Assembly (NCBI GenBank): GCA_049520395.1
Contig: JBEKPV010000012.1
Coordinates: forward strand, 1-37,680
Origin: UBA1161 sp049520395
GTDB lineage: Bacteria > Planctomycetota > Phycisphaerae > Tepidisphaerales > Tepidisphaeraceae
Reading direction: 5' to 3'
Length of the DNA stretch: 37,680 bases
Shown: one piece after another, positions 8,302-17,273 of the stretch
Numbering within the stretch: position 1 is the first letter of the stretch
How the letters are laid out: each line of letters starts with the position of its first letter
Position numbers and translations under genes: made by a program
The notes under the pieces: model-generated
Seen by the model: only the letters and a program-made list of their open reading frames with translations
Database searches by the model: none
Told to the model about the DNA's origin: nothing

Positions 8302-9744
8302 GTGACCACAACACCTCCCGCGCTGGCAAATCTCCCTTCGCCGGACCTAACCCGCCGCCTGTTGCCATGGCTGGTCGCCGCGGCGCTGTTCATGGAACAA
8401 CTGGATACGACGATCCTGAACACGGCGGTGCCGACCATCGCGACGGCTTTGGGCGTGGCGGCGCTGAATATGAAGGCGGCTCTGACCAGCTACATGCTGA
8501 GTCTGGCGGTATTCATCCCCATTAGCGGATGGGTGGCGGATCGGTTTGGGACGCGGCGGGTTTTCTTTTCGGCCATCGGTCTATTCACCTTTGGCTCGGT
8601 TCTATGCGGGCTGGCGCTGAATATGCAGACGCTGGTGGTCAGCCGCGTGATTCAGGGGTGTGGCGGAGCGCTGATGGTGCCGGTGGGACGAATCGCGCTG
8701 GTGCGGACGTTCCCGAAATCGCAGTTGCTGCGGGCGTGGAGCTTTATTTCCATCCCCGCGTTGATCGGACCGTTTCTGGGACCGCTGGCGGGCGGGTTTA
8801 TCGTGGGGTATCTGAACTGGCGAGTCATCTTTTTTGTGAATGTGCCGGTGGGGCTGACGGGAATTTTTATGGCGTACCGGCACATGCCGGATTATCGCGC
8901 GGACAAGAGAGATCCGCTGGATATCGTGGGGCTGATTCTGTTCAGTTCGGGCATCGCCCTGCTTTCCTATGTTCTGGAAATTTTCGGCGAGCCGGTGTTG
9001 ACGACGACCGCCAAGATTTCTTTGCTGGCGCTTTCAGGGGTGCTGCTGTGGGGATATGGATTGCATGGGAGGCGGGAAAAGTTTCCGCTGCTGCGATTGC
9101 GTCTGTTCGAGATTCGGACGTTTCGGGCGGCGGTTTCGGGAAGTTTTGTCACGCGGCTGGGGATCGGGGGATTGCCGTTTTTGTTGCCGCTGCTTTATCA
9201 GATTGGCCTGGGGTACACGCCGGTGGAATCGGGGCTGCTGATCATGCCGCAGACGCTTGCGGCGATCGGGTTGCGGCCGTTTGTTCCGCCGCTGCTGAAT
9301 CGATTCGGATATCGAACGGTGCTGCTTTTTAATACCGTCGCGATTGGGGCATTGACGCTGGTGTTTATGACGATCGCGCCGGGGATACCGGCTTGGGTGA
9401 TCGCAATCGAAGCGTTTTGCTTTGGATTTTTTTCCTCCCTGCAATACATCTGTATGAATACGCTGGCAGTGGCCGATCTGGAGGATGCCGACGAGAGCAG
9501 CGGGAGCAGCATTTCCAGCACGGTCCAGCAAATGTCGCAGAGCTTTGGCGTGGCGATCGCGTCGCTGTCGGTCATTTTGGTGCTGGGGGGCAATCGGCAT
9601 CCAACTCCGGCAAGGATGGTATGGGGAATCCACTGGACGTTTCTGGCGATGGGACTATTCACGATGGGGACGGCGTGGATATTCAAAAGCCTGCGGCCGG
9701 ACGACGGGGCGGCGGTCAGCCGGCCAAGCGTGATGGCGCGATGA
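8302..9744 (+). CDS. MFS transporter, DHA2 (EmrB/QacA) type
   Basis: This 480-residue polytopic protein carries the DHA2 signature LDTTILNTAVPTIATALG in the first membrane segment, a motif A-like loop (WVADRFGTRRVFF) and a motif C-like stretch (PALIGPFLGPLAGGFI). The length suits a 14-segment proton-driven exporter of hydrophobic compounds or drugs in the inner membrane. The substrate cannot be inferred. The start is a GTG at 8302, which gives a short N-terminal tail before the first membrane segment; no strong ribosome binding site is visible and no ATG occurs before MEQLDTT. The stop overlaps the ATG of the DUF2071 gene (ATGA, 9741-9744), so the two are translationally coupled. Confidence 0.92.
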   Translation: MTTTPPALANLPSPDLTRRLLPWLVAAALFMEQLDTTILNTAVPTIATALGVAALNMKAALTSYMLSLAVFIPISGWVADRFGTRRVFFSAIGLFTFGSVLCGLALNMQTLVVSRVIQGCGGALMVPVGRIALVRTFPKSQLLRAWSFISIPALIGPFLGPLAGGFIVGYLNWRVIFFVNVPVGLTGIFMAYRHMPDYRADKRDPLDIVGLILFSSGIALLSYVLEIFGEPVLTTTAKISLLALSGVLLWGYGLHGRREKFPLLRLRLFEIRTFRAAVSGSFVTRLGIGGLPFLLPLLYQIGLGYTPVESGLLIMPQTLAAIGLRPFVPPLLNRFGYRTVLLFNTVAIGALTLVFMTIAPGIPAWVIAIEAFCFGFFSSLQYICMNTLAVADLEDADESSGSSISSTVQQMSQSFGVAIASLSVILVLGGNRHPTPARMVWGIHWTFLAMGLFTMGTAWIFKSLRPDDGAAVSRPSVMAR

Positions 9745-10457
9745 ATAAACCGCGCGTTTTTCTCGAGGCCGATTGGCGGCATCTGGCGATGCTGAATTTC
9801 GTGGTCGATCCGGAAATCGTGCGGCCGCTGACGCCGCCGGGGACGGAACTGGATTTCTTCGGCGGGCGGACGTTTCTCAGTGTCGTGGGATTTCAGTTTG
9901 CGCGGACGAGGGTTTTTGGGATTCCGATTCCCTTGCACACGAATTTTGAGGAGGTGAATCTGCGATTTTATGTCCGCCGGTGGACGGAGGAGGGGTGGCG
10001 ACGGGGGGTGGTGTTCGTGCGCGAGCTGGTACCCCGCGCGGCTATCGCGCTGGCGGCCCGGATGTTTTACGGCGAGCCATACGCGGCACTTCCGATGCGG
10101 CATCACGTGGAGCAGACGGATTCGGGGATTCATGTTGTTTACCGATGGCTGCGCGGAGGACGCTGGGAATTCATCCAAGCCACGGGACTGGGGGATGCGC
10201 AGCCGGTGGAGCCTGGTTCGGAGGAAGAATTCATCACCGAGCATTACTGGGGATACACCGCTCGCGGCGGCGGGGCCGCGGAATATCAAGTGGAACATCC
10301 GCCCTGGAAAGTCTGGCGGGCCGAGCGAGGGGTCATCGTGGCGGATATCGCGGGGCTTTACGGGGAGCGATTTGCGCGGGCGCTGTCGAAGCCGGCGGCA
10401 TCGGCGTTCATCGCGGATGGGTCGGCGGTTGTGGTGCGGCGCCAATCGCGGCTTTGA
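9741..10457 (+). CDS. DUF2071 (YqjF-like) family protein
   Basis: The 238-residue protein has the DUF2071 layout: an early ADWRHLAMLNFVVDPEIVRP segment, then LDFFGGRTFLSVVGFQF, a central HTNFEEVNLRFYVRR segment, GVVFVRELVPR, and a later ITEHYWGY motif. The start is the ATG at 9741 overlapping the MFS stop; the same open frame continues upstream inside the MFS gene, but those codons are shadow. YqjF-like proteins are thought to have an acetoacetate decarboxylase-like fold; no enzymatic activity is known for this group. Coupling to the exporter suggests related expression. It converges with the large gene at 10460, with only 2 bp between stop codons. Confidence 0.88.
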   Translation: MNKPRVFLEADWRHLAMLNFVVDPEIVRPLTPPGTELDFFGGRTFLSVVGFQFARTRVFGIPIPLHTNFEEVNLRFYVRRWTEEGWRRGVVFVRELVPRAAIALAARMFYGEPYAALPMRHHVEQTDSGIHVVYRWLRGGRWEFIQATGLGDAQPVEPGSEEEFITEHYWGYTARGGGAAEYQVEHPPWKVWRAERGVIVADIAGLYGERFARALSKPAASAFIADGSAVVVRRQSRL

Positions 10458-10459
10458 GA

Positions 10460-13400
10460 TCAGCCGGCGCTGGGGTCGGCGGCCAAAGTGCCGACCAGCG
10501 AATCGAGGTATTCCGGCGCGCTGACGCGATTCAATTCCGCCAGGGCGTAGGCGCGACGGGCCGGTAGATCTAAATGGGTATCTTCCACGATGCTGGTGGA
10601 ATGCCGGCCATAGGTGTCGAGATAAACCAGATGCCGCTTCCAGAGGGCGATGTCCTTGCGCTGTTTTGTTTTCAGTCGCTGGCGATACCAATCACTGGCC
10701 AGGAGATATTCGCGGGTGAACATGCCGCGTATGAGGGGATGCGAAGCGTCTTTGCCTTCGTATGATCCGGTTGCCATGATCGTGAGCAGCGCCTTGATCG
10801 GTGGGCAGGCATCCTCGAGGGATCCGTCTTTCATGTATTCGCGCGCGACGCGTTCCTGGGCCTGGACGATATTTTTGACGCCGTCGGCGAAGGCGGCCTG
10901 ATCCTGCGTCTCGGGGCGAAGAATGGCCTCGTCGAAAACTTTTCCGGGATTGTCGAAAACGCGGCCGAAAAATGTCTGCACGAATTTCGCGGTGATGCGG
11001 TAGCCGAGGCGGCTGGCGAGAATTTTTTCGCCTTGATAGTCGTAATCGTGAAGCGGTTCGAGGTGGCCGTGATTGATGAGATACTCCGGATCGCGCTCTT
11101 CGAGCGTGAGGCGGCACCAGATTTCGGGGACGAGGAGGCTGATGTCGTGATCGACTCGAACCTTGGGTCCGATGTAACCGGCGGCGGTTGAGAAGCCGGC
11201 CAACCCGGTGAGGATGTAGCTGACCAGGGCGTTATTGAGATCGATGGTGGGTCGAAGGGCGTTGAAGGGGCTTTTGGTGAGGGCTCCTTCGCTGCCGGCG
11301 CCGGTGGTGGAGGGGCTTTTGCCGGTCAGGGAGCAGATCAGGTCCATGAAAAGTTCGGGGAGTTCCTGATAGTGAACGGGATTGTAGACGGCCAGGCCGC
11401 GGATGTTGGCGGCGGGCTCGGCGGGGTTATTTCGGCGTCCGATGAGGACTGAATCGATCGGCCAGAGGACCGGCTCGTCGATTGGAATCGCGTAGAAGAG
11501 CCGCATGCCACGATCGGCGACATAGAGGCTCATGGGATCGATCAGGTCGGGGCGAATCTGCAAATAGCGGGGATTCTTGCTCGGCTTGCCGTCCACGATG
11601 CGGGGGCTGGCGGAGGAGACGACGATTCCTTTGTTGGCTTCGGCGCAGCTCCTGATGATCTGCTGCATGGGGGGGGTGAACTGGTCGAATTCGGTGACTT
11701 TTTCGACCATCGCCTGGGCCTGACCGGAGGTGAGCGGCTCGAAATTGGAGATGAAATTGTCGGGCCGCGCCATGTCGGATTCGGTTTGCTTGTCGAGGCC
11801 GCGATGGACGGCGTCGTCGGGGCGCTGAAAGAGGCGATATTCGCAATTGACGACGAATTTTCGGCTGATGCCGCGCACGGCGGGGACTTCGTGCGCCAAT
11901 TGTTTGGCGGGGACGACAACCGAGGCGGAGATATCGTCCTCGATCTGGATTTTTGAGGCGACGGCGAAATCCTGGCGCACTTTGTAGGTTCGCCACGCCG
12001 CCGGCTCCAACAAGCCGACGCGGAGATAGGTTCCGATGAGTTTGCGGTCTTCGAATTTCAGTTCATTGCCGGGATATCCGTTGACGATATCGACGCCGAA
12101 ATGGGAGCGCCAATCGCCGTTCCATTCGGGTTTGTAGAATCGCTTGATGATGAAGACGATCGGGTAGATGTAATTGGGGATGGAGGCGAGCCACGCGTTG
12201 TATTCATCGCTGTAATCGGGGCTGGGGGAGAGGAGCTTGATGACGCTTCCCAACGATCGCTCGGGGCTGAGGATGGGGCGGAAGGGTTTGGTGGTGTAAC
12301 TGGGCTTGTTGCCGTAGGTCGGGCGCCAGCGGGTCGAATAATCCTTGGCAAAGATTTTGTCGACGTGATCGAGATCGCGCTGGACGTCGGTGACGAAGAT
12401 GGGGCCGTAGAGCATGTAGTCTTTGAGGCTCTTGCTGATTTCGCTTTTGCCGCCGCCGCTGACGGTGCAGGGTTTGTGGAGGCTGGTGCCTTCGCCGCGC
12501 GAGCCGACGATGCGCCAACTGGGGGCGCCGGGGTGTTTTTCCATCCGGAGTTTGAAGCCGGAGGGAGTCATGTAGACTTTGCCGGGGAGGAGGGGGATTT
12601 GCTGTTCATTGCCGTTTTGGGTCCACCAGACCTGCTGGCGGACGGTGCTGGCGCGGGCGTCTTCGGGGATGTAAATAAGGTCGGGGAATTTCCAGTCGAT
12701 GCCGTAGCCTTCGGGGCGAACGTCCATGTATTCGGCATAGTCGCGCTTGACGTCCTCAAAGGTGCGGCCATTGACCTTGATGCTGACGGCCTGAAATTCG
12801 TGGCCGAAGCTGAAGCTGGTGAAGGCGATCGCACCGCCGGCGTGCTCTTCCTCGACGTTGCCGTAGAGATTCGCCGCGTAGCTGATTTGAGTTTTGACCT
12901 CTTTTTTGCAGTAGCCGTAATAATTGTCGGCCAGAATGGTGACGATCACGCCGGCTTCGCTGCGGCAGGTGATCTTGAAGGGGGTGCCGTCGTTGTAGAT
13001 TTCGGTTTCCTTCTTCCAGCACATTCCATCGCGTTTTTGCCTGTCGGTGGCGTCCTCAAAGCGCGGGAGGCCCAACTCTTTCTTGGTGAAAGTTAGAAGA
13101 TGGGGCGCGAGGATTACGCAGCCGCTGTGGCCGGTCCAATGCTCGACATCCAGACCGGCATCGTTGCGCGGGAGGAATGGATTTCCGGCGTTGCCGAAGA
13201 TCGACTCGACGAAATCCAGGTTGCTCACCAGGCTGCCGGGGGCGAAGAAGCGGACCTCCATGGTTTTGGAGGGGCAAACGCCGGGGACTTCGGGGCAGAC
13301 AATGGGGCGCAGCAGGAGCGAGACGAAGGTTCGCACGGGCGTCATCTCGCGAGCCGCGAACGGGAGGGTCAGGGATTCCGTGGGCGGGCGCACGGCGCGA

Positions 13401-13921
13401 TAAAACAGCTCGGCAAAGACGCGCTTGGGAACCGCTTTTTTATCGCCCGGAATCGGCAAGCCGCCCTCGGCGACGTGGAAGGTCCCCTGCGTGGTGCGGC
13501 GATCGCTCTTGGGATTATGCAAGACGCCGTTCTTTACTCGATAGGAGGTGAGCAACTCGCTGGAGAAGGAATCGCCGTCGATGGGGAGCGACAGCTCGCG
13601 GGCGATGCCGTATTGATCGAGAATAAGGGAATGACTGGGGAGGCGCGGGATCCAGGAGAGCTGAAGATCGTCGAAATGGGACTGGAGGTAGGCCTCGATG
13701 CGCTGGTCGGCGGGGCAGCGATGCTCGCCGAGAAGGCGGGCCTGCTCGCGGAAGGATTCGTGAAAGCCCTGGCAGAGTTCTTCAAAATCGGCTTCGCCGT
13801 CGGAGGGGACGGGGAGCCCGTTGGCGAGGAGGTGGAGCAGCACCTGCCGCCGACGAGCGTGCGCATCAGGCTCCTTGACGGGGCCGTCGGAAATCAGACC
13901 CAACGCATTGGCCAACACCAT
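10460..13921 (-). CDS. Large (1153 aa) conserved protein, possible PPi-type phosphoenolpyruvate carboxykinase
   Basis: The protein has no signal peptide or membrane segment and looks cytosolic. Its length agrees with PPi-dependent PEP carboxykinases (about 1,130-1,160 residues, known from Entamoeba and Propionibacterium), which interconvert oxaloacetate and PEP with pyrophosphate. The motif-rich regions are also reminiscent of that family: NVEEEHAGGAIAFTSFSFG in the first half, and SLTGKSPSTTGAGSEGALTK near residues 861-885, followed by PFNALRPTIDLNNALVS and VRVDHDISLLVPEIWCRL. The second block is rich in Gly/Ser/Thr/Lys, like a phosphate-binding loop. This identification is from memory of the family, not an alignment, and should be treated as tentative. 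The start ATG at 13921 has a purine-rich GGAAGAG upstream. The gene is divergent from the glycosyltransferase operon at 14179. Confidence 0.5.
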   Translation of the reverse strand: MVLANALGLISDGPVKEPDAHARRRQVLLHLLANGLPVPSDGEADFEELCQGFHESFREQARLLGEHRCPADQRIEAYLQSHFDDLQLSWIPRLPSHSLILDQYGIARELSLPIDGDSFSSELLTSYRVKNGVLHNPKSDRRTTQGTFHVAEGGLPIPGDKKAVPKRVFAELFYRAVRPPTESLTLPFAAREMTPVRTFVSLLLRPIVCPEVPGVCPSKTMEVRFFAPGSLVSNLDFVESIFGNAGNPFLPRNDAGLDVEHWTGHSGCVILAPHLLTFTKKELGLPRFEDATDRQKRDGMCWKKETEIYNDGTPFKITCRSEAGVIVTILADNYYGYCKKEVKTQISYAANLYGNVEEEHAGGAIAFTSFSFGHEFQAVSIKVNGRTFEDVKRDYAEYMDVRPEGYGIDWKFPDLIYIPEDARASTVRQQVWWTQNGNEQQIPLLPGKVYMTPSGFKLRMEKHPGAPSWRIVGSRGEGTSLHKPCTVSGGGKSEISKSLKDYMLYGPIFVTDVQRDLDHVDKIFAKDYSTRWRPTYGNKPSYTTKPFRPILSPERSLGSVIKLLSPSPDYSDEYNAWLASIPNYIYPIVFIIKRFYKPEWNGDWRSHFGVDIVNGYPGNELKFEDRKLIGTYLRVGLLEPAAWRTYKVRQDFAVASKIQIEDDISASVVVPAKQLAHEVPAVRGISRKFVVNCEYRLFQRPDDAVHRGLDKQTESDMARPDNFISNFEPLTSGQAQAMVEKVTEFDQFTPPMQQIIRSCAEANKGIVVSSASPRIVDGKPSKNPRYLQIRPDLIDPMSLYVADRGMRLFYAIPIDEPVLWPIDSVLIGRRNNPAEPAANIRGLAVYNPVHYQELPELFMDLICSLTGKSPSTTGAGSEGALTKSPFNALRPTIDLNNALVSYILTGLAGFSTAAGYIGPKVRVDHDISLLVPEIWCRLTLEERDPEYLINHGHLEPLHDYDYQGEKILASRLGYRITAKFVQTFFGRVFDNPGKVFDEAILRPETQDQAAFADGVKNIVQAQERVAREYMKDGSLEDACPPIKALLTIMATGSYEGKDASHPLIRGMFTREYLLASDWYRQRLKTKQRKDIALWKRHLVYLDTYGRHSTSIVEDTHLDLPARRAYALAELNRVSAPEYLDSLVGTLAADPSAG

Positions 13922-14120
13922 TGGCTATCGTCTCTTCCAAACCCATCCAACTATTTTGTATTGACGGACGTTCGTCTCCGGCCTTTCCGCGCCCGGAGTG
14001 TGGAGTTTTTCGGGTTGAAAATCAAGTTTTTTTGCGGTTGCCGCCGGAACCGATCGCAAACGTCCGCCATTTCCCTATTGGCAGGCGAATTTGTGGCATT
14101 TGGGGCGCTTTGAAGCTGGC

Positions 14121-14151
14121 TTGCATATCTCACGACGCGGCTCGATATACT
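14121..14151 (+). promoter_or_regulatory. Possible sigma-70-like promoter for the glycosyltransferase operon
   Basis: TATACT at 14146-14151 matches the -10 consensus at five of six positions, and TTGCAT at 14121-14126 is a partial -35 match with a 19-base spacer. It lies 27 bases before the ATG at 14179, inside the 257-bp divergent gap. The -35 fit is poor, so this is a suggestion only. Confidence 0.3.
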
Positions 14152-14178
14152 GCGTTTCTGGAGTTTTCTTAGAGCCTC

Positions 14179-16146
14179 ATGCCCGGTGAAACGTATCACT
14201 TCGGATTCGTCACTTCGGAACTGTTCCCGATCACTCGGGGCGGGGCGGGAGTGTTTCACTTTCGGATTTGCGACGAATTGCTGAAACGGGGGCATCGGGT
14301 CCGGATTCTACTGGATGCCCAGCCGTCGCAGGCGGAGATTTTCCGCAAGCGGCACCAGCGTGAATTGAGCAAACCGGAGGGATTCGAGCTGACGACGATG
14401 GCGGAGTTGCTCGGTAGCAGCGAGCCGCGGGCGGAGGCCAATGTCACTTGGTACCTGGCCAAGAGCCGGCAATGGTTCGCGGCCGTCAGCGCGCTGGTGG
14501 CGAAGACCGAGTTGGACGTTTTGGAATTTCCTGATTTCTACGGATTCGGGCACGTCGCCATCGCGGCGCACCGCTGGGCGCGGCTGGCGCCGCGAACGCA
14601 GTTCGTGGTGCGGGCGCATCTGGCGCTTGAGCAAATTCAAGAGCAGGAGATCGGATGCTATGTCGACAAAGCGGGATTGCTGATGCACCGGCAGGAACAG
14701 GCGGCCATCCGAAATGCGGATGCGGTGCTGGCCCCTACCGCTGCTTACGCTCGGGTCGTGCAGGAGCGATATCATCTGACGCCGTCGCAAATTGTCCTGA
14801 GCCCGCTGCCGATTGAGTCGGCTTCGCTTGCGCCGGAAGCGGGTGTTCGGGATACCGTGCTCTTCGTCGCGCGGCTGTTTCACTTTAAAGGCGCGGACAT
14901 CTTTGTGGATGCGGCGGTTCGGCTGCTGGAGAGCGAGCCGCAACTCGATCCGAAAATTCGATTTGTGCTGATCGGGTATGACTCGAACATGGGGCCGGAG
15001 CTAAGTTCGTTCGAGAAATTCCTGCGCGATCGGATTCCGGCGCGATTGGCCGGGCGTTTTGAATTTACGGGGCAAATTGAGCCGCGGGAAGTGACCAGTT
15101 GGCTGGGACGTTCGATTTGTTATGTCTGTCCGTCCCGGGTGGAAAGCTTCGCTTACAGCGTGCACGAATCGGCTGCGATGGGTGTGCCGATGATTCTGGG
15201 CGATCTGCCGGCGTTTGCGGATTTATTCACGGATAAAGTGGACTGTTTGAAATTCGACGGGACCGCGGCGGATCTGGCGGCGAAAATTGGACGGCTTTTT
15301 TCGGATGATTCCACGCGGCGCAAATTGGCGCGGCCGCGTATGGCCGTCTCGAACGAGGCGAATACTTCGTATGAACAACTGGCGGCGCGCCCGCGCGATG
15401 CGAAACCGATTGCGAAGCCGCGCATTCTGGTGGTGGCGATCGAATCGGCGGCGGCGGAATCAGGCGAATTTGCCCGGGCACAGGAAGCGGTTCGGGAAGC
15501 GTGGCCGGATGCGCGGTTTTTGAAATTGTCGCGCGCGGAGGCGACGGCGAGCAAAACGGTGCCGCTTTTGGGGCGATTATGGGCGACGGAGGGGGAAGCC
15601 GTTACCGAGGATCTGCTGATGATTTGTCAGACGGGGGACCGATTCGACGTCGGTTATTTGCGGGCGGCCGCGGGGGCGATGGCCGAGCATCCGGAACTGG
15701 GATTCATCGCGCCGTGCGGGGATAAAGCGATGATCGACCTGGAATTGCCGATTTGGCCGATCCTGCACAAAAATGCGCTGACCCGTTCGCTCATGCGCAC
15801 GACGCCGGGAGTCTGGCTGGCGGATTTGCTGGATCGGCGGACTCAAGATTTTGGCGAGATCGCGTATTTGTGGTCGCTGGAAGACCGCGGGCTGCGGGGC
15901 TGCCAATGGGCGACTCCCAGCGCGGTTTTTGCGCCGTCGGAATTTTCTCTGGATGATTTGGCGATTTTTCAAAGCATGCTTTTACGCAACACGTCGGTTG
16001 ATCGGATGCAACTGCAGAGCCGGTTTCTGGGGCAGATGATGGGCCGAACCACGGAAACGCTTGTCATTGCCCCCCCGCCGACGGCCGCGCAACGGATCGG
16101 GCGAAAATTTTTCGGGCTGCTTGGAGGGGATGGTCGGCGCCGATGA
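14179..16146 (+). CDS. Two-part glycosyltransferase (GT4-type N-half, degenerate C-terminal domain)
   Basis: The first 400 or so residues form a GT-B glycosyltransferase of the GT4 group: an N-terminal Rossmann start with the loop FPITRGGAGVFHF, a mid-protein VLFVARLFHFKGADIF strand-loop, and the donor-binding segment PSRVESFAYSVHESAAMGVP. The last 240 or so residues are a separate domain starting near PRILVVAIES. Part of it (DLLMICQTGDRFDVGYLRAA, then AEHPELGFIAP) resembles the second half of GT2 enzymes, but no DxD metal site is visible, so it may be non-catalytic. It probably transfers a sugar to a lipid-linked exopolysaccharide intermediate at the cytoplasmic face. It is the first gene of a three-gene operon: its stop overlaps the next ATG (ATGA at 16143). 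The acceptor and sugar are unknown. Confidence 0.85.
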   Translation: MPGETYHFGFVTSELFPITRGGAGVFHFRICDELLKRGHRVRILLDAQPSQAEIFRKRHQRELSKPEGFELTTMAELLGSSEPRAEANVTWYLAKSRQWFAAVSALVAKTELDVLEFPDFYGFGHVAIAAHRWARLAPRTQFVVRAHLALEQIQEQEIGCYVDKAGLLMHRQEQAAIRNADAVLAPTAAYARVVQERYHLTPSQIVLSPLPIESASLAPEAGVRDTVLFVARLFHFKGADIFVDAAVRLLESEPQLDPKIRFVLIGYDSNMGPELSSFEKFLRDRIPARLAGRFEFTGQIEPREVTSWLGRSICYVCPSRVESFAYSVHESAAMGVPMILGDLPAFADLFTDKVDCLKFDGTAADLAAKIGRLFSDDSTRRKLARPRMAVSNEANTSYEQLAARPRDAKPIAKPRILVVAIESAAAESGEFARAQEAVREAWPDARFLKLSRAEATASKTVPLLGRLWATEGEAVTEDLLMICQTGDRFDVGYLRAAAGAMAEHPELGFIAPCGDKAMIDLELPIWPILHKNALTRSLMRTTPGVWLADLLDRRTQDFGEIAYLWSLEDRGLRGCQWATPSAVFAPSEFSLDDLAIFQSMLLRNTSVDRMQLQSRFLGQMMGRTTETLVIAPPPTAAQRIGRKFFGLLGGDGRRR

Positions 16147-17273
16147 CGCGGAGCGCTGATCGCCGACCTGTTGTTTTTCTTGCCGCCGTTGGGTGGGAGA
16201 GTCTACTCGCGGGCCGGACTCGGCATTTGGCGCATGCGGTGGCGAAAGCCGGGCATCCGGTAAGTTTCGTCGAGTTGCCGAGCCTGCGGCGAGCGCTGCC
16301 GCGTAAGCCGATCGACACGGACGCGGGGATTGAGGTGATTCGTCTGCCTCCGAATCCTTCCCTGTGCCGGCGAATCCCCGGATGGAGCGCGGCCTGGGGC
16401 GCGCATGCGGCGCGGCGGCTTAACCGGCGCTGGAAACAACCGCCGGTTCTGGTTGTGACGACTCCCTGGTGGGCTCCGCTGCTGCCGCGATTAGAGGCTG
16501 ATCTGATTTGCTACGATTGCAACGATCACTTCAGCATTCACGCCGGGCGGACGCCGATGGGGATTTTTGCGGAATGGCATCGCTCGATGTTGCCTTTGAG
16601 CGATCTTATATTTGCCGTCAGCAAGCCCCTGCAGGACGAGTTGTCGCGTGAATCGGGGGGCAAGCCGGTTCATCTTCTTCCCAACGCGGCCGATGCGAGC
16701 TGGTTTGAGTCTTCGATATCGGCAATCCCGCGCCAGCGCATGCGATGCACGGCGAATCGGCGAATTGCCGGTTTTGTCGGGGCCTTGTTCGAATGGGTGG
16801 ACCTGGATTTGATTCGGCACTGCGCCGCCGCGGAGCCGGAGATTGATTTTGTTCTGGTTGGGCCGGTCCATCGAGGTATTACGCTGGGGGATCTGCTGGA
16901 CATACCGAACATCCGTTATTGCGGACCGGTGCCGCCGGCGGAGGTGCCTCGCTGGATTGCCGCGTTCGACGTCTGTCTGCTTCCATTTAAACGCGGAGTG
17001 ATCAGCGCGACAGCGGACCCGATCAAGCTGTATGAGTATTGCGCGCTGGGCAAGCCGGCGGTCGCCACGCACGATTCGGGATGCCATGGGGGCCGTAAGC
17101 GCTGGATTGTAGCGGATGACGACGCCGATTTTATCGCGGCCATTGCTCGCTCGATCGTTAAAGACACCCCCACCGCCGTTCGCAGCCGCATCGAGTTCGC
17201 TAAAGCCAATACGTGGGAAGCTCGTGCCACGCGAATGCTGGAGCTGATCGAAATCGGGAAGGCGGCATCGTGA
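16143..17273 (+). CDS. Glycosyltransferase, GT-B fold (TuaH-like)
   Basis: The 376-residue protein has a GT-B layout. An N-terminal strand-loop (VVFLAAVGWESLLAGRTRHL) leads into LICYDCNDHFSIHAG and LIFAVSKPLQDEL; the C-terminal half has NAADASWF, FVLVGPVHRG, IRYCGPVPPAEVPRWIAAFD and the donor-site motif DPIKLYEYCALGKPAVAT. The latter is typical of TuaH-like and related enzymes of polysaccharide synthesis. There is no signal peptide, so it acts in the cytoplasm, likely on a membrane-bound acceptor. The ATG overlaps the upstream stop, and its own stop overlaps the next GTG (GTGA at 17270), so all three enzymes should be made in concert. The sugar is not predictable. Confidence 0.88.
   Translation: MTRSADRRPVVFLAAVGWESLLAGRTRHLAHAVAKAGHPVSFVELPSLRRALPRKPIDTDAGIEVIRLPPNPSLCRRIPGWSAAWGAHAARRLNRRWKQPPVLVVTTPWWAPLLPRLEADLICYDCNDHFSIHAGRTPMGIFAEWHRSMLPLSDLIFAVSKPLQDELSRESGGKPVHLLPNAADASWFESSISAIPRQRMRCTANRRIAGFVGALFEWVDLDLIRHCAAAEPEIDFVLVGPVHRGITLGDLLDIPNIRYCGPVPPAEVPRWIAAFDVCLLPFKRGVISATADPIKLYEYCALGKPAVATHDSGCHGGRKRWIVADDDADFIAAIARSIVKDTPTAVRSRIEFAKANTWEARATRMLELIEIGKAAS

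Noticed and set aside
12101..13096. 331-codon + strand frame inside the large 10460-13921 gene
   Set aside because: Gly/Ala/Asp/Val-rich composition typical of an antisense shadow; no start context or family motif.
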